A stretch of 46,366 nt of DNA from Shimia sp. (GCA_024224295.1 JAAENN010000205.1:1-46366); one strand, 5' to 3'. Shown: positions 1-10,210, numbered from the stretch's first letter. Notes: a model not told the origin generated them from the sequence alone. Translations and numbers: made by a program.

Positions 1-2
1 AC

Positions 3-521
3 CGATTGGTTTTTGCCGAAGGCCAAGGCCTGCGCGTGACCCGGCAGAACCTGCCAATCAAGCCCGACAACTGGATTTTGCAGCAAGACGCGCAACAACA
101 GGCATCGCGCGGCTATGCGACATGGTCGGATGCACTGACGCTGGCCTATAGCAAGGCCAATCGCGGCAACGCAAAACTGTTTACCGCCTTTGATGGCAAA
201 GAGCCTGTGGCGGCGATGCTATTCCTGTGTCACGGCGACAGCGCGACCTATCACATCAGCCACACCACGGAAGCCGGCCGCGCAGCGAGCGCGCATAACC
301 TGCTTTTGTGGGAAGGCATGACCTGGCTGGCCGGAAAAGGCGTGACCACGCTGGAACTGGGTCAGGTGGATACAGAAAAAGGCGCCGGGCTGGCGCGGTT
401 CAAACTTGGCACTGGCGCAACCCTGCGACCACTGGGCGGCAGTTGGATTTGGTGGCCACCCTTGGGTAAGCTATTGTCACCATTTAAGTTATTGGACCGC
501 AAAGCAATGTCGGCAGGTTAA
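3..521 (+). CDS. GNAT/FemAB-like acetyltransferase, 5' end outside window
   Basis: The reading frame is open to the left edge, so the N-terminus is missing; about 172 C-terminal residues are present. The visible part has the fold pattern of the FemAB-like/GNAT acyltransferases (BioF2-like group): a predicted beta strand with AAMLFLCHGDSATYHISH, then a helix with SAHNLLLWEGMTWLAGKG, then LELGQVDTEKGAGLARFKLG, which matches the usual 'hDLG..d....g..rFK.g' ending of this family. Substrate cannot be told from the sequence; relatives act in peptidoglycan or exopolysaccharide acylation. It converges with the Rid-family gene and shares the four bases TTAA (518-521), where both genes stop. The TTG at position 6 is only the first possible start inside the window, not a likely real one. 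Confidence 0.6.
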   Translation, partial: RLVFAEGQGLRVTRQNLPIKPDNWILQQDAQQQASRGYATWSDALTLAYSKANRGNAKLFTAFDGKEPVAAMLFLCHGDSATYHISHTTEAGRAASAHNLLLWEGMTWLAGKGVTTLELGQVDTEKGAGLARFKLGTGATLRPLGGSWIWWPPLGKLLSPFKLLDRKAMSAG

Positions 522-913
522 TCCCTGCCGATGTGCGCCGTGGCTTCGATCTCCAAAAGCGCCTCGTCTTCCACCAGATCAGCCACCACCACTAAGGACA
601 TGGCTGGAAAGTGCCGCCCCAACACAGAGCGGTAGGCCTGCCCGACCTCCCGTTGGTGTGCGAGATACTCAGACTTACTTTTGACAAACCACGTCAGCCG
701 CGCAATGTCGCTTGGCTGGCCGCCCGCGGCTTCTACAATCTCGAGGATGTTCTGCAACACCTGTGTCATCTGACCAATAAAGTCATGGCGTTCAAAGACC
801 TTCTGACTGTTCCAGCCGATTTGCCCGCCAATGTGCAAGGTGCCGTCTTCGGCCAGCATGCCATTGGCGTAACCCAGCGCGGGCGCCCAGCCCTCAGGAT
901 GTATTGTTTTCAA
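518..913 (-). CDS. Rid (YjgF/YER057c/UK114) family protein lacking the catalytic arginine
   Basis: A 131-residue protein of normal length for the RidA superfamily, with the typical GGQIGWN motif (29-35) and the C-terminal EIEATAHI strand. Archetypal RidA enzymes hydrolyse reactive enamines/imines using an arginine near residue 105 (motif PARSCV). Here the equivalent stretch is PAMSLV, with Met105 in place of Arg, so imine deaminase activity of the classical type is doubtful and it fits a non-archetypal Rid subgroup. It is the last gene of the tryptophan/anthranilate operon, 16 bases after kynureninase. Inference: it handles an unstable intermediate or the amino group released in the pathway. 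Confidence 0.85.
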   Translation of the reverse strand: MKTIHPEGWAPALGYANGMLAEDGTLHIGGQIGWNSQKVFERHDFIGQMTQVLQNILEIVEAAGGQPSDIARLTWFVKSKSEYLAHQREVGQAYRSVLGRHFPAMSLVVVADLVEDEALLEIEATAHIGRD

Positions 914-929
914 ACCCTTGGTCCTCGTC

Positions 930-2123
930 TTACGTCACACGTGAGCGCACGTTGTACTTGTCTGCGCGCCAATGTTCATTGGTCATCACGTCTCCGATGA
1001 TCTCTGCCGCCGTGATGATATCCGCATCGTCCAAATACAGCGGCGTGAAACCAAAGCGCATGATATTCGGCGCGCGGAAGTCGCCAATCACGCCACGATC
1101 AATGATTGCCTGCATCGCAGGATAGCCATGCTCAAAGGCAAACGACACTTGTGAGCCACGCGCATTGGCGTCCCGTGGGCTGGCGAGCGTCAACATGGGA
1201 CAGCGCGCCTCGACCTCTTTGATAAACAGATCAGACAGGCGTTGTGACGCAGCGCGCAGGTCGGCCATGTCCACACCATCCCAGGCCTTGAGCGCTTCCT
1301 GTAGAACCCCCAATTGCAGGATGGATGGCGTACCCACACGCATCCGCTCGATGGCGGAGGCAGGCCGGTAGTTTAACTCCATCGCAAAAGGCGCATCATG
1401 GCCCAGCCAGCCAGACAGCGCGGGCTCTATGTCGTCCACAATGTCGGGACGCACATAGATGAACGCCGGCGCTCCCGGCCCGCCGTTGAGGTATTTGTAG
1501 GTGCAACCGACGGCAAACTCCGCGTTGCTGCCCGCCATATCGACCTGCACCGCGCCGGCGGAATGCGCCAGATCCCAGATCATCACCGCGCCCACCTCAT
1601 GTGCGCGTTTGGTGATCGCGTCCATGTCGTGCATGCGACCAGAGCGGTAATCCACCTGTGTCAGCATCACCACGGCGACCTCTTCTGTGATCGCCTCGGC
1701 AACATCTTCGGGCGCGGGGGTGCGCAACTCGTAGCCTTGATCCAACGTCTTGATCAGCCCTTCGGCCATATAAAGATCGGAGGGGAAGTTGCCATTGTCA
1801 GACAGGATCACCTTGCGGTTCGGGCGCATTTTTAGCGCTGCGGCAAGCGCCTGATAGACTTTGATCGACAGCGTGTCGCCAGTCGCGACAGAACCAGCCG
1901 GTGCACCAATCAGATCAGCAAGCCGATCGCCCACCACCTGTGGCAATGCCATCCAGCCAGCGGTGTTCCACGCCTTAATGAGCTGACCACCCCATTCTTC
2001 GGTGATGGTTTTTTGCGCCCGCTCTGCCGCGCCCTTGGGCAGCACGCCCAAGGAGTTGCCATCAAGGTAGATCACGCCGTCTGGCACATCAAACAGCTCT
2101 TTTCTGGGAAGCGAAACGCCCAT
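930..2123 (-). CDS. kynU: Kynureninase
   Basis: PLP-dependent hydrolase converting L-kynurenine to anthranilate and alanine. The 397-residue protein has the family N-terminal motif YLDGNSLG, the cofactor-binding region with WDLAHSAG, and the PLP lysine in GCTYKYLNGGPG. I chose the ATG at 2121-2123: it follows the kynA stop by two bases and has GGAG about 11 bases upstream inside the end of kynA; a longer frame starting at 2150 would need an unusual N-terminal extension. Position between kynA and the Rid gene, and downstream of the CoA ligase for anthranilate, shows that the anthranilate made here is fed to the CoA-dependent pathway rather than to tryptophan synthesis. Confidence 0.95.
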   Translation of the reverse strand: MGVSLPRKELFDVPDGVIYLDGNSLGVLPKGAAERAQKTITEEWGGQLIKAWNTAGWMALPQVVGDRLADLIGAPAGSVATGDTLSIKVYQALAAALKMRPNRKVILSDNGNFPSDLYMAEGLIKTLDQGYELRTPAPEDVAEAITEEVAVVMLTQVDYRSGRMHDMDAITKRAHEVGAVMIWDLAHSAGAVQVDMAGSNAEFAVGCTYKYLNGGPGAPAFIYVRPDIVDDIEPALSGWLGHDAPFAMELNYRPASAIERMRVGTPSILQLGVLQEALKAWDGVDMADLRAASQRLSDLFIKEVEARCPMLTLASPRDANARGSQVSFAFEHGYPAMQAIIDRGVIGDFRAPNIMRFGFTPLYLDDADIITAAEIIGDVMTNEHWRADKYNVRSRVT

Positions 2124-2125
2124 TT

Positions 2126-2965
2126 TCACAAATCTCCGCGCAGGTACCAAAGTTCGGGGAAGAGTTCCACATCCAGCATCCTGCGCAGATACTGTACGCC
2201 CGACGTGCCGCCGGTCCCGCGTTTAAAGCCGATCACCCGTTCTACTGTGGTGACGTGATTGAACCGCCAGCGGCGGAAGTAGTCCTCCAGATCAACCAGT
2301 TTCTCGGCCAGTTCATAAAGCCGCCAGTGGGTATCCACATCCTCATAAACGGTTTTCCAACGGGCCTGAACCTCTTCGACCACAGAGTGCGGTTGATTAA
2401 GCTGCGGCGCAGGCATGGCGCTGTCATCCCCATCCAGCGAGACATAGAGATAGCGGATCACCTCATCATAGAAACTCGGCTGCGCCAGCTCTGCCTCAAG
2501 CGCGGCTTTCGCCTCAGGCACATGGGCGTGCGGCTTCACCATATTGGGATTGCGATTACCAAGCACATATTCGATCAGCCGGTATTGGTGACTCTGGAAA
2601 CCGGAGCTTGGCCCAAGAGCTTCGCGAAACGTGGTGTAATCCGCTGGCGTCATTGTGCGCAGCACATCCCAGGCGGAGTTGAGCTGCTCAAAGATGCGGC
2701 TCACGCGGGCCAACATCTTGAACATGTGGCTGAGGTCACCGGATTTCAGCGCCTCCCGAGCCGCGCCGAGTTCATGCAGCGCGAGTTTCATCCACAGCTC
2801 AGACGTCTGGTGCTGGATGATAAACAGCATCTCATCATGCGCCTCTGACTGCGGATGTTGCTGGTTCAGGATGCCATCCAGATGCAGATAGTCGCCGTAG
2901 GACATGGCATCCTTAAAAGACATTTTGGCGCCGTCGCTGGACGGATCATAAGCTTTGTCGGTCAT
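2126..2965 (-). CDS. kynA: Tryptophan 2,3-dioxygenase
   Basis: Heme-dependent dioxygenase that opens the indole ring of L-tryptophan to N-formylkynurenine. The 279 residues match the bacterial family length. Recognisable motifs are [13 protein letters not shown] and [16 protein letters not shown] near the N-terminus, SGFQSHQYR in the middle, and [19 protein letters not shown] near the C-terminus containing the proximal heme histidine, followed by [11 protein letters not shown], the substrate loop. It overlaps the upstream CoA ligase by four bases (ATGA) and is followed after two bases by kynU. No kynurenine formamidase gene lies in the operon, so the deformylation step must be encoded elsewhere or be done by another enzyme. 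Confidence 0.96.
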   Translation of the reverse strand: MTDKAYDPSSDGAKMSFKDAMSYGDYLHLDGILNQQHPQSEAHDEMLFIIQHQTSELWMKLALHELGAAREALKSGDLSHMFKMLARVSRIFEQLNSAWDVLRTMTPADYTTFREALGPSSGFQSHQYRLIEYVLGNRNPNMVKPHAHVPEAKAALEAELAQPSFYDEVIRYLYVSLDGDDSAMPAPQLNQPHSVVEEVQARWKTVYEDVDTHWRLYELAEKLVDLEDYFRRWRFNHVTTVERVIGFKRGTGGTSGVQYLRRMLDVELFPELWYLRGDL

Positions 2966-4575
2966 TGGTCTTTCCTCAGGCGGAACCGCTGAATTTTCCC
3001 GGTTTCCGTCTTGGGCAAAGCGTCGGTGAACACCACCGAGCGCGGGTATTTAAAGGGGGCGATGGTGGCTTTGACGTGGTCCTGCAACGCTTTGGTCATC
3101 ACGTCATCACCGGCCCCGCTGGTCAGTACCACATGCGCCTCCACAATCGCGCCGCGTGCCTCGTCCGGAACACCGATCACGGCACATTCTGCCACCGCCT
3201 CATGCGCCAGCAAGGCGGCTTCCACCTCTGGCCCGGCGATGTTGTAGCCGGATGAAATGATCATGTCGTCGTTGCGGGCGGCAAAGTGGAAGTACCCGTC
3301 TTCGTCCTGCCAGAACGCATCGCCAGAGATGTTCCAGCCATCGACCACATATTCGTCCTGCCGTTCGCCACCCAGATAACGACAGCCAGTTGGGCCGCGT
3401 ACCGCCAACCGTCCCACTTCGCCACGCGGCAGGGTTGCGCCATCCAGTCCAACCACCTTAGCTTCATAGCCCGTCACAGGTTTGCCGGTACACGCAGGGC
3501 GATGGTCATCAAAACGGTTGGAGATGAAGATGTGCAACAGCTCGGTTGCGCCAATGCCATCCAGCATGGGTTTGCCGGTTTTGGCCTGCCATTCCTCATA
3601 GACCGGCGCCGGTAGCGTCTCCCCTGCACTCACCGCGGCCCGCAGGCTGGAGAGGTCCGCGCCTTCATCCATGGCCGCCAGCATCGCGCGGTACGCCGTG
3701 GGAGCAGTGAAGCACACGGTCGCCTTATACTTCTCGATGATCTCAATCATGTTGGGCGGCGTGGCCTGTTCGAGCAACGTGGCCGCCGCGCCAAAGCGCA
3801 GCGGAAAGATCGCCAGACCGCCAAGTCCAAAGGTGAAGGCCAATGGAGGCGAGCCGACAAAGACATCCTCCGGCTGCACGTCCAGAACTTCTTTGGCGTA
3901 GCCATCCGCAATGATCATCAGATCGCGGTGGAAATGCATGGTGCCTTTCGGCTCCCCCGTGCTGCCCGAAGTGAACCCGATCAACGCCACATCATCCGCT
4001 GCCGTCGGCACCGTCTCAAACGTCACGGGTTTTTCCAACGCAAGCCGATCCAGCTCTGCATCGTGGTTGGCCGTGCCGTCAAAGCCAATCACTTTCAGCC
4101 CGTCGCAGGCCTCCGCGCAGGCACTCATTTCCTCCATCAACCGAGTGTCGCAAATGGCGTGACTGATCTCGGCCTTCTCCACATATTTGGTCAGTTCCAC
4201 GGCGCGCAGCATAGGCATGGTGTTCACCACCACAGCGCCGGCCTTGGTGGCGGCCAGCCAACAGGCCACCATTGCAGGATTATTTGCAGAACGAATAAGT
4301 ACGCGATTTCCCGGCCTTACCCCCAGATCCTCAACCAACACATGCGCAAGCCGGTTGGTCCAGTCGGTCAGCTCCTTATAGGTCCGCCGTCGGCCATTCC
4401 CGATCAGCGCCGTGTTGTCGCCAAAGCCCTTGGCCACCATGCCATCGGTCAACTCCCAACCGGCGTTCATCTGTTCCGGATAGTCAAACCCCGCCAACAG
4501 CAGGTCCGGCCACATCTCCTTGGGCGGAAGATTGTCCCGCGTGAAGCTGTCCTCATGTGCGCTGGCGCCCATCAT
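2962..4575 (-). CDS. abmG: 2-Aminobenzoate-CoA ligase (AMP-forming, benzoate-CoA ligase family)
   Basis: ANL-superfamily acyl-CoA synthetase of 537 residues. Visible motifs: the P-loop-like [19 protein letters not shown], the adenine-binding GIGATELLH, the hinge region [33 protein letters not shown] and the C-terminal catalytic lysine in [11 protein letters not shown]. The family covers benzoate, 4-hydroxybenzoate and 2-aminobenzoate ligases; the anthranilate substrate is inferred from context, since the same operon makes anthranilate (kynA, kynU) and encodes the 2-aminobenzoyl-CoA monooxygenase/reductase. The start is either of two adjacent ATGs (4575 or 4572); the first overlaps the stop of the upstream acyl-CoA dehydrogenase. 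Confidence 0.88.
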   Translation of the reverse strand: MMGASAHEDSFTRDNLPPKEMWPDLLLAGFDYPEQMNAGWELTDGMVAKGFGDNTALIGNGRRRTYKELTDWTNRLAHVLVEDLGVRPGNRVLIRSANNPAMVACWLAATKAGAVVVNTMPMLRAVELTKYVEKAEISHAICDTRLMEEMSACAEACDGLKVIGFDGTANHDAELDRLALEKPVTFETVPTAADDVALIGFTSGSTGEPKGTMHFHRDLMIIADGYAKEVLDVQPEDVFVGSPPLAFTFGLGGLAIFPLRFGAAATLLEQATPPNMIEIIEKYKATVCFTAPTAYRAMLAAMDEGADLSSLRAAVSAGETLPAPVYEEWQAKTGKPMLDGIGATELLHIFISNRFDDHRPACTGKPVTGYEAKVVGLDGATLPRGEVGRLAVRGPTGCRYLGGERQDEYVVDGWNISGDAFWQDEDGYFHFAARNDDMIISSGYNIAGPEVEAALLAHEAVAECAVIGVPDEARGAIVEAHVVLTSGAGDDVMTKALQDHVKATIAPFKYPRSVVFTDALPKTETGKIQRFRLRKDQ

Positions 4576-5738
4576 TTCCCCGCTCCTTCTGCTGCCGCAT
4601 TTGCCAAGGTCTGGCGCGCAATCACCACGCGCTGCACATCGCTGGCACCCTCATAAATCCGCAAGGCCCGGATCTCGCGATAGAGCCGCTCCACCACCTC
4701 GCCGGATTTTACCCCGTCGCCACCAAACAACTGCACCGCCTTGTCGATCACCTGCTGCGCGTGGTCGGTGGCGAAAAGTTTTGCCATCGCCGCTTCACGG
4801 GTCACCCGTGGTGCGCCGGAGTCCTTGGTCCAAGCTGCGCGGTAGACCAGCAAGGCCGCCGCATCCACATCCAGTGCCATATCGGCGATATGCCCCTGCA
4901 CCATCTGCAACTCAAACAGCGGTGCGCCCTGGACTTCCCGCGCCTGCACCCGCGCCACTGCCTCGTCCAATGCCCGGCGCGCAAAGCCCAAGGCCGCCGC
5001 CGCCACGGTGGAACGGAACACGTCCAACACTGACATAGCGATCGCAAAGCCGCGCCCTGCGTCCCCAATCAGCGCATCAGCCGGAATACGACAGTCGTCA
5101 AACTTCAACGTCGCCAGAGGATGGGGCGCGATGGTCTCCAACCGCTCGACCACCGACAGGCCCGGTGTGTCCGCGGGCACGACAAAGGCACTGAGCCCCT
5201 TGGCCCCCGGCGCCTCGCCTGTGCGGGCAAAAACCGTGTAGACATCGGCTATGCCACCGTTGGAAATCCAGGTCTTTTCGCCATTGAGCACAAAGTCATC
5301 GCCGTCTCGCGTGGCGGTCATGGTGGAATTGGCCACATCGGAGCCAGACTGCGGTTCGGTGAGCGCAAAAGCCGCAATCGCCTTGCCGGATCGCGTCAAA
5401 GGAAGCCACGTTGCTTTCTGTGCGTCCGTGCCAAACAGCGAGATCGCCCCCGTGCCCAGCCCCTGCATGGCGAAAGCAAAATCCGCCAGCCCATCATGAC
5501 GCGCCAAAATCTCCCGGCTCAAACAGAGGGTGCGCACATCCAAAGCACCGTCCTCAGACGCTGTTGCCTGCAAAAAGCCTGCCTCACCCAAACGCGCCAC
5601 CAGATCGCGACAGGTGTTATCCACATCCGCATGGTTCACCAAGGCCAAGGTACTCTTTGCCCAAACCTCGAGTTCTACAGCCCGCGCACGATGAGCCTCC
5701 TCAAAGAAAGGCCAGTCCAAAAAAGTCTGATCCGCCAT
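4572..5738 (-). CDS. Acyl-CoA dehydrogenase of the anthranilate pathway
   Basis: A 388-residue flavoprotein of the acyl-CoA dehydrogenase family, with [17 protein letters not shown], the FAD-contacting [15 protein letters not shown] and WISNGG, and near the C-terminus [19 protein letters not shown], where the glutamate of YEGAS is at the usual catalytic-base position of many acyl-CoA dehydrogenases. It sits between the enoyl-CoA hydratase and the 2-aminobenzoate-CoA ligase, overlapping the latter by four bases. Known 2-aminobenzoyl-CoA gene clusters also carry an acyl-CoA dehydrogenase, so it probably acts on a ring-derived CoA ester after ring reduction; the exact substrate cannot be read from the sequence. 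Confidence 0.87.
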   Translation of the reverse strand: MADQTFLDWPFFEEAHRARAVELEVWAKSTLALVNHADVDNTCRDLVARLGEAGFLQATASEDGALDVRTLCLSREILARHDGLADFAFAMQGLGTGAISLFGTDAQKATWLPLTRSGKAIAAFALTEPQSGSDVANSTMTATRDGDDFVLNGEKTWISNGGIADVYTVFARTGEAPGAKGLSAFVVPADTPGLSVVERLETIAPHPLATLKFDDCRIPADALIGDAGRGFAIAMSVLDVFRSTVAAAALGFARRALDEAVARVQAREVQGAPLFELQMVQGHIADMALDVDAAALLVYRAAWTKDSGAPRVTREAAMAKLFATDHAQQVIDKAVQLFGGDGVKSGEVVERLYREIRALRIYEGASDVQRVVIARQTLANAAAEGAGK

Positions 5739-5768
5739 GTGAAAGCCTCCCTTGCTTTCTCATTCGTC

Positions 5769-5803
5769 AAATACCTCGGGGGGTTGGGGGCTGGCCCCAA
5801 AGA
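5769..5803. repeat. G-rich intergenic motif with short hairpin
   Basis: The 70-base gap between the hydratase and acyl-CoA dehydrogenase genes contains a G-run stretch (CTCGGGGGGTTGGGGG) followed by a short hairpin GGGG-CTGG-CCCC at 5787-5798. It looks like the kind of intergenic repeat that recurs in roseobacter genomes, but I found no second copy in this window. Read on the minus strand it could also act as a weak RNA structure inside the operon; there is no U-tract, so it is not a convincing terminator. Confidence 0.35.
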
Positions 5804-5808
5804 AACCC

Positions 5809-6609
5809 TCAGTCGCCCTCAAACACCGGCCGCTCTTTGGCGACAAAGGCATGATAAGCACGGTGGAAATCCTGCCCCTGCATACAAATCGCCTGCCCTT
5901 GGGCTTCAGCCTCAATGGCCTGCTCAATCGACATCGACCACTCCTGCGCCAACATCGTTTTGGTCATCATGTTGGCAAAACCCGGACCATCGGCGATGCG
6001 CCGCGCCAAGGCCTGTGCCTCCGCCATCAAGGCATCAGCCTCCACCACGCGGTTGAAATAGCCCCAATTGTGGCCTTCTTCAGCAGTCATCGCGCGACCC
6101 AGATAGAGCAGCTCTGCCGCCCGCCCCTGCCCGATGATACGCGGCAGGATTGCACAGGCGCCCATGTCGCAGCCTGCCAAACCGACCCGGTTGAACAGGA
6201 ATGCGGTCTTGACCTCTGGCGTAGCAATCCGCAGATCAGACGCCATCGAAATGATAGCCCCTGCGCCTGCACAGACACCATCAACTGCGGCGATGATCGG
6301 CTTGCCGCAATTCACCATCGCCTTGACCAGATCGCCGGTCATGCGGGTGAAGGCCAACAGCTCTTTCATATTCATCTTGGTCAGTGGGCCAATGATGTCA
6401 TGCACATCGCCACCAGAGCTGAAATTGCCACCGTTGGGGGCAAACACCACCGCTTTGACCTCATCATCATAGCTCAAATCGCGAAACCAGTCGCGCAGCT
6501 CGGCGTAGCTGTCAAAGGTCAGCGGATTTTTCCGCTCCGGGCGGTTAAGTTGCACCGTCGCGATGCCATCCACAACACTGCACAAAAAGTGCTCTACATC
6601 CGTGCGCAT
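5809..6609 (-). CDS. Enoyl-CoA hydratase/isomerase family protein
   Basis: Crotonase-fold protein of 266 residues. The first oxyanion-hole segment is [17 protein letters not shown], and the second is [21 protein letters not shown]; the helix [20 protein letters not shown] replaces the usual glutamate-containing segment, which suggests a substrate other than a simple trans-2-enoyl-CoA. It starts three bases after the MarR gene and belongs to the anthranilate operon, where it would act on the cyclic or ring-opened CoA ester produced by the monooxygenase/reductase. Ring hydrolysis rather than hydration is possible, as some crotonases cleave cyclic beta-keto acyl-CoA; this is inference. Confidence 0.85.
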   Translation of the reverse strand: MRTDVEHFLCSVVDGIATVQLNRPERKNPLTFDSYAELRDWFRDLSYDDEVKAVVFAPNGGNFSSGGDVHDIIGPLTKMNMKELLAFTRMTGDLVKAMVNCGKPIIAAVDGVCAGAGAIISMASDLRIATPEVKTAFLFNRVGLAGCDMGACAILPRIIGQGRAAELLYLGRAMTAEEGHNWGYFNRVVEADALMAEAQALARRIADGPGFANMMTKTMLAQEWSMSIEQAIEAEAQGQAICMQGQDFHRAYHAFVAKERPVFEGD

Positions 6610-6612
6610 CGC

Positions 6613-7074
6613 TCAGATCTCCCTGTCTTCCAATGTCTCAATCAGCCGTTCCAGGCGGACCGCCATGCCATCCACATCGTCGGCACCAAGGCCACCCAGC
6701 ATCTCGTTGAGCCAGCTTTCGTGGGTCGCGGCATGCTCGGCAAAGGCGGCGATGCCTTTGTCGGTCAGCTTCACCAATGAGGCGCGGCGGTCACCCGGGA
6801 CCGCCACCCGCTGCGCCAACCCTTCATCAGACAGCTTGTCGACAATACCGGTGACATTTCCATTAGACACGCGCAGCAAATCACTGATTTGGCTCATTTT
6901 TTGCCCTTCAGGGAAGCGCGCCAACACAGACATCACGTCAAACCGTGGCAAGGTGCTATCAAACTCACGGCGCAAGCGGCGGCGGATCTCGTCTTCGATC
7001 ATGCCTGAGGCTTTCAACAGTTTCAGCCAGAGCCGCAGCCGTTCTTTGCTTAGGTCGTTTTGTATCTCGGTCAT
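6613..7074 (-). CDS. MarR-family transcriptional regulator of the anthranilate operon
   Basis: A 153-residue winged-helix protein with the MarR layout: N-terminal helices (LRLWLKLLKASGMIEDEIRRRL), the HTH LPEGQKMSQISDLLRVSNGNVTGIVDKLSDEGL-type region, the wing with VPGDRRASLVKLTDKG, and C-terminal dimerisation helices. It is encoded inside the operon, overlapping the SDR stop by four bases (7071-7074), and is probably autoregulatory. MarR proteins of aromatic-CoA pathways typically release their operator on binding the CoA thioester; here 2-aminobenzoyl-CoA is a reasonable guess. The palindrome at 10199-10210 in front of the operon is the best operator candidate in the region. Confidence 0.9.
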   Translation of the reverse strand: MTEIQNDLSKERLRLWLKLLKASGMIEDEIRRRLRREFDSTLPRFDVMSVLARFPEGQKMSQISDLLRVSNGNVTGIVDKLSDEGLAQRVAVPGDRRASLVKLTDKGIAAFAEHAATHESWLNEMLGGLGADDVDGMAVRLERLIETLEDREI

Positions 7075-7829
7075 ACTTCCCCTCCCGATAGGGTCATGGC
7101 CTGGCCGTTCACTGAACGCGCCGCGTCTTCACACAACCAAAGCGCGGCGCCAGCCACTTCATCCACCTCGATAAACCGTCCCTGCGGATTGCCGCGTTTC
7201 AGGCTGGCGCGGGCTTTTTCGGCGCTCATGCCAGTCTTTTCGATAATGTTCTCAATCGAGCGATCCAGCATTGGCGTGTCGACAAAACCGGGACAAATCG
7301 CATTGACGGTAATGCCGCTGTCGCCCATTTCCATGGCCACGGAACGGGTCAGCCCGACCACGCCATGTTTGGCCGCACAGTAACCGCTCACATAAGGGTA
7401 GCCTTTAAGCCCAGCCGTAGAAGCCACGGCGATCAGTCGTCCCCAGCCCGCTGATTGCATATCCGCCAAAGCCGCCTGCCAAACGTTCACCACACCTGCG
7501 AGGTTCACATTCAACATCGCGGTCAAATGATCCGGTGTCATCTTGGCAAATGGCACACTCTCCGCCGCGCCTGCATTGGCGACGACAATCTCAATCGGGC
7601 CATCCAAAGCCCGCGCCTCGGCAAAGGCGGCGCGCACGGCGTCTGCATCGGTCACATCACAGACCTTCCAGCCGATAAACTTGTGCTTGCCCGCCACCTC
7701 GCGCAGTGGCCCCTCGCGTCTGCCCACCACGGTGACCTTGGCACCGGCGTGCGCCATGGCCTCGGCAATCGCGGCCCCAACGCCGGTGCCGCCGCCGGTC
7801 ACCACCACGTGTTTGCCTGCAACACTCAT
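7071..7829 (-). CDS. Short-chain dehydrogenase/reductase, probable 3-hydroxyacyl-CoA dehydrogenase
   Basis: Classical SDR of 252 residues with the cofactor motif [20 protein letters not shown], catalytic Ser in VASTAG, and the YxxxK pair in YCAAK, followed by [10 protein letters not shown]. The start at 7829 is set by the ATGA overlap with the stop of the upstream monooxygenase/reductase; the frame continues upstream but only inside that gene. The related 2-aminobenzoyl-CoA clusters encode a 3-hydroxyacyl-CoA dehydrogenase, and this is the only dehydrogenase here that could supply that step. Substrate assignment is from context. Confidence 0.88.
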   Translation of the reverse strand: MSVAGKHVVVTGGGTGVGAAIAEAMAHAGAKVTVVGRREGPLREVAGKHKFIGWKVCDVTDADAVRAAFAEARALDGPIEIVVANAGAAESVPFAKMTPDHLTAMLNVNLAGVVNVWQAALADMQSAGWGRLIAVASTAGLKGYPYVSGYCAAKHGVVGLTRSVAMEMGDSGITVNAICPGFVDTPMLDRSIENIIEKTGMSAEKARASLKRGNPQGRFIEVDEVAGAALWLCEDAARSVNGQAMTLSGGEV

Positions 7830-10120
7830 ACCCGGATCATCTCCGCTTCGCGGTCTGCCAAGCGCCAGGCCTGATCCCGCCCAGCCTCGTAAGGTTTCGG
7901 CCAAGTGGCGTGGCGGTCGCCAATCCGTGCAGCCTCATGATGCAGCCAATAAGGATCGGCCAGATGCGGACGGCCAACGGCGACCAGATCCGCACGGCCT
8001 GCTATCAGAATCGAGTTGGCGTGGTCGGCCTCGTAGATATTGCCCACGGCCATAGTTGGCATGCCCGCCTCATTGCGGATGCGGTCGCTGAACGGCGTCT
8101 GGAACATACGGCCATAAACCGGTTTGGCTTCGGTGCTGGTTTGTCCCGCGCTCACATCTATGATTTCGGCGCCAGCGGCCCGGAAGGCTTTGGCAATCTC
8201 CACCGCCTCTTGCGGGGTCACACCGTCCTCACCGACCCAATCATTGGCCGAAATCCGCACGGACATAGGCTTTTCCGTGGGCCAGACGGCCCGCATCGCC
8301 GCAAACACTTCCAGCGGATAGCGTAAGCGATTTTCCAGACTGCCGCCGTATGCGTCATCACGCTGATTGCTCATCGGCGAGATGAAGCTTGAAATCAGGT
8401 AACCATGCGCCGCGTGCAGTTCGATCATGTCAAAGCCCGCGCGCGCTGCCATCTCAGCCGCCGCCACAAACTGCGCCTTGATTGCGTCCATGTCCTCGCG
8501 CGTCGCGGCACGTGGCACGGCGTTGTTGTCACTCCATGGAATGGCAGAGGCCGAAACCAGCTCCCAATTGCCCTCTGTCAAAGGCGCATCCATGGTCTCC
8601 CAGCCCACTTGCGTAGAGCCTTTGCGCCCCGAGTGGCCAATCTGACAACAAACCTTGGCTTCGGTCTCGGTATGCACAAAATCCGTCAGCCGTCGCCACG
8701 CCGCCTCATGCTCCGGCGCATACAGCCCTGGACAGCCCGGCGTGATACGCCCCTCAGCGCTGACACAGGTCATCTCGGTGTAGACCAGCCCTGCCCCGCC
8801 TTTGGCGCGCTCGCCGTAGTGGATCAGATGCCAATCGGTGGGACAGCCTTCCACCGCCTTGTACTGCGCCATGGGTGAAACAACGATGCGGTTGGCCAGT
8901 TCCATGTCGCGCATTTTGTAAGGCGCAAACATTGGCGCGCGCACCGGAATATCCGCAGGCGCGCCTGCCTGATCCTGAAACCATTTTTCCGCCGACTTGA
9001 GCCAGTCCGCATCCCGCAGACGCAGGTTTTCATGGCTGATCCGCTGGCTGCGGGTCAGCAGCGAGTAGTTGAATTGCACCGGGTCCAGATCGAGGTAGCG
9101 CTCCACCTCCTCAAACCACTCCAGAGAGTTGCGCGCCGCCGATTGAAGCCGCAGCACGTCCAGCCGCCGCTCTTCCTGATACCGTTCAAACGCCCCTTCC
9201 ATGGTTGGCTCGGAATGCAGGAACTCCGCCAAGGCAATCGCGCTGTCAAATGACAAACGTGTACCGGACCCAATCGAGAAATGCGCTGTGGCCGACGCAT
9301 CCCCCAGCAGCACCACATTCTCATGATGCCATTTTTCGCATAGCACCCGTGGGAAGTTCATGAAAACCGCGGAACCACGCAAATGCGCCGCGTTGCTCAT
9401 CAAATCATGCCCGCCAAGATGGTCGGCAAACACCACGCGGCAGGTCTCGACAATCTTTTCCTTGGACATGCCCTCAAAGCCGAAGTTGTCCCAGGTCTCC
9501 TGCCCGCACTCCACGATAAAAGTCGCGGTCTCATCATCAAACTGGTAGACGTGCGCCCAGATCCAGCCGTGCTCCGTTTTCTCAAAAATGAAGGTGAAGG
9601 CGTCGTCAAATTTCTGATGTGTGCCAAGCCAGACAAATTTGCAGGCCCGTACATCGATCTCAGGTTTGAAGTTTTCAGCGTAGGCCTCCCGCACCCGACT
9701 GTTGAGCCCATCACAGCCCACCACCAGATCATACTCCGCGCGGATAGCTTCAACGTCGTCAAACTCTGTCTCAAACTTCAGCTCCACCCCCAACTCTCGG
9801 GCGCGCTCTTGCAGCAAAATCAGCATTTGCTTTCGGCCTATCCCGGCAAAGCCATGGCCGCCAGACACGGTGCGCACGCCATCATGCACCACCGCAATGT
9901 CATCCCAATAGGCAAAGTGATCGCGGATCATCTGCGCCGATTTGGGATCATTGACCTGCAAGTTCTCTAGCGCATCATCGCTGAGCACCACGCCCCAGCC
10001 AAAGGTGTCATTGGCGCGGTTGCGCTCGATCACCACAATTTCATGCGACGGGTCGCGCAGCTTCATCGAAATGGCAAAGTACAGCCCAGCAGGGCCTCCA
10101 CCCAAACACGCAACACGCAT
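7826..10120 (-). CDS. abmA: Bifunctional 2-aminobenzoyl-CoA monooxygenase/reductase
   Basis: A 764-residue fusion. The N-terminal half (about 1-380) is a FAD aromatic hydroxylase with [13 protein letters not shown] at the dinucleotide site, [14 protein letters not shown] and [16 protein letters not shown]. The C-terminal half (about 395-764) is an Old Yellow Enzyme-type flavin reductase with [50 protein letters not shown] and [15 protein letters not shown]. This architecture is the one known for 2-aminobenzoyl-CoA monooxygenase/reductase, which hydroxylates and then reduces the aromatic ring of the CoA ester; databases often name homologues salicylyl-CoA 5-hydroxylase. It is the first gene of the operon and is preceded by the candidate operator region. 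Confidence 0.92.
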   Translation of the reverse strand: MRVACLGGGPAGLYFAISMKLRDPSHEIVVIERNRANDTFGWGVVLSDDALENLQVNDPKSAQMIRDHFAYWDDIAVVHDGVRTVSGGHGFAGIGRKQMLILLQERARELGVELKFETEFDDVEAIRAEYDLVVGCDGLNSRVREAYAENFKPEIDVRACKFVWLGTHQKFDDAFTFIFEKTEHGWIWAHVYQFDDETATFIVECGQETWDNFGFEGMSKEKIVETCRVVFADHLGGHDLMSNAAHLRGSAVFMNFPRVLCEKWHHENVVLLGDASATAHFSIGSGTRLSFDSAIALAEFLHSEPTMEGAFERYQEERRLDVLRLQSAARNSLEWFEEVERYLDLDPVQFNYSLLTRSQRISHENLRLRDADWLKSAEKWFQDQAGAPADIPVRAPMFAPYKMRDMELANRIVVSPMAQYKAVEGCPTDWHLIHYGERAKGGAGLVYTEMTCVSAEGRITPGCPGLYAPEHEAAWRRLTDFVHTETEAKVCCQIGHSGRKGSTQVGWETMDAPLTEGNWELVSASAIPWSDNNAVPRAATREDMDAIKAQFVAAAEMAARAGFDMIELHAAHGYLISSFISPMSNQRDDAYGGSLENRLRYPLEVFAAMRAVWPTEKPMSVRISANDWVGEDGVTPQEAVEIAKAFRAAGAEIIDVSAGQTSTEAKPVYGRMFQTPFSDRIRNEAGMPTMAVGNIYEADHANSILIAGRADLVAVGRPHLADPYWLHHEAARIGDRHATWPKPYEAGRDQAWRLADREAEMIRV

Positions 10121-10198
10121 ATCTTCCCTCCCTGACGAAGATCGCGGAGCCGCAAGCGCCCCGTCGCTGTCTTCACGCTAGGATGAGTCGCAATTTAC

Positions 10199-10210
10199 TT
10201 CAAGCTTGAA
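10199..10210. promoter_or_regulatory. Perfect 12-bp palindrome, candidate MarR operator
   Basis: TTCAAGCTTGAA is a perfect inverted repeat in the 192-base gap between the divergent abmA operon and the oxidoreductase gene at 10313. It lies about 80 bases upstream of the abmA start, near where a promoter for either strand would be expected. Operators of MarR proteins in aromatic acyl-CoA pathways are commonly short palindromes of this kind. Binding by the operon-encoded MarR protein is inferred, not shown. Confidence 0.5.

Noticed and set aside
5769..5803. Rho-independent terminator inside the anthranilate operon
   Set aside because: The hairpin is short and not followed by a U-tract on either strand.
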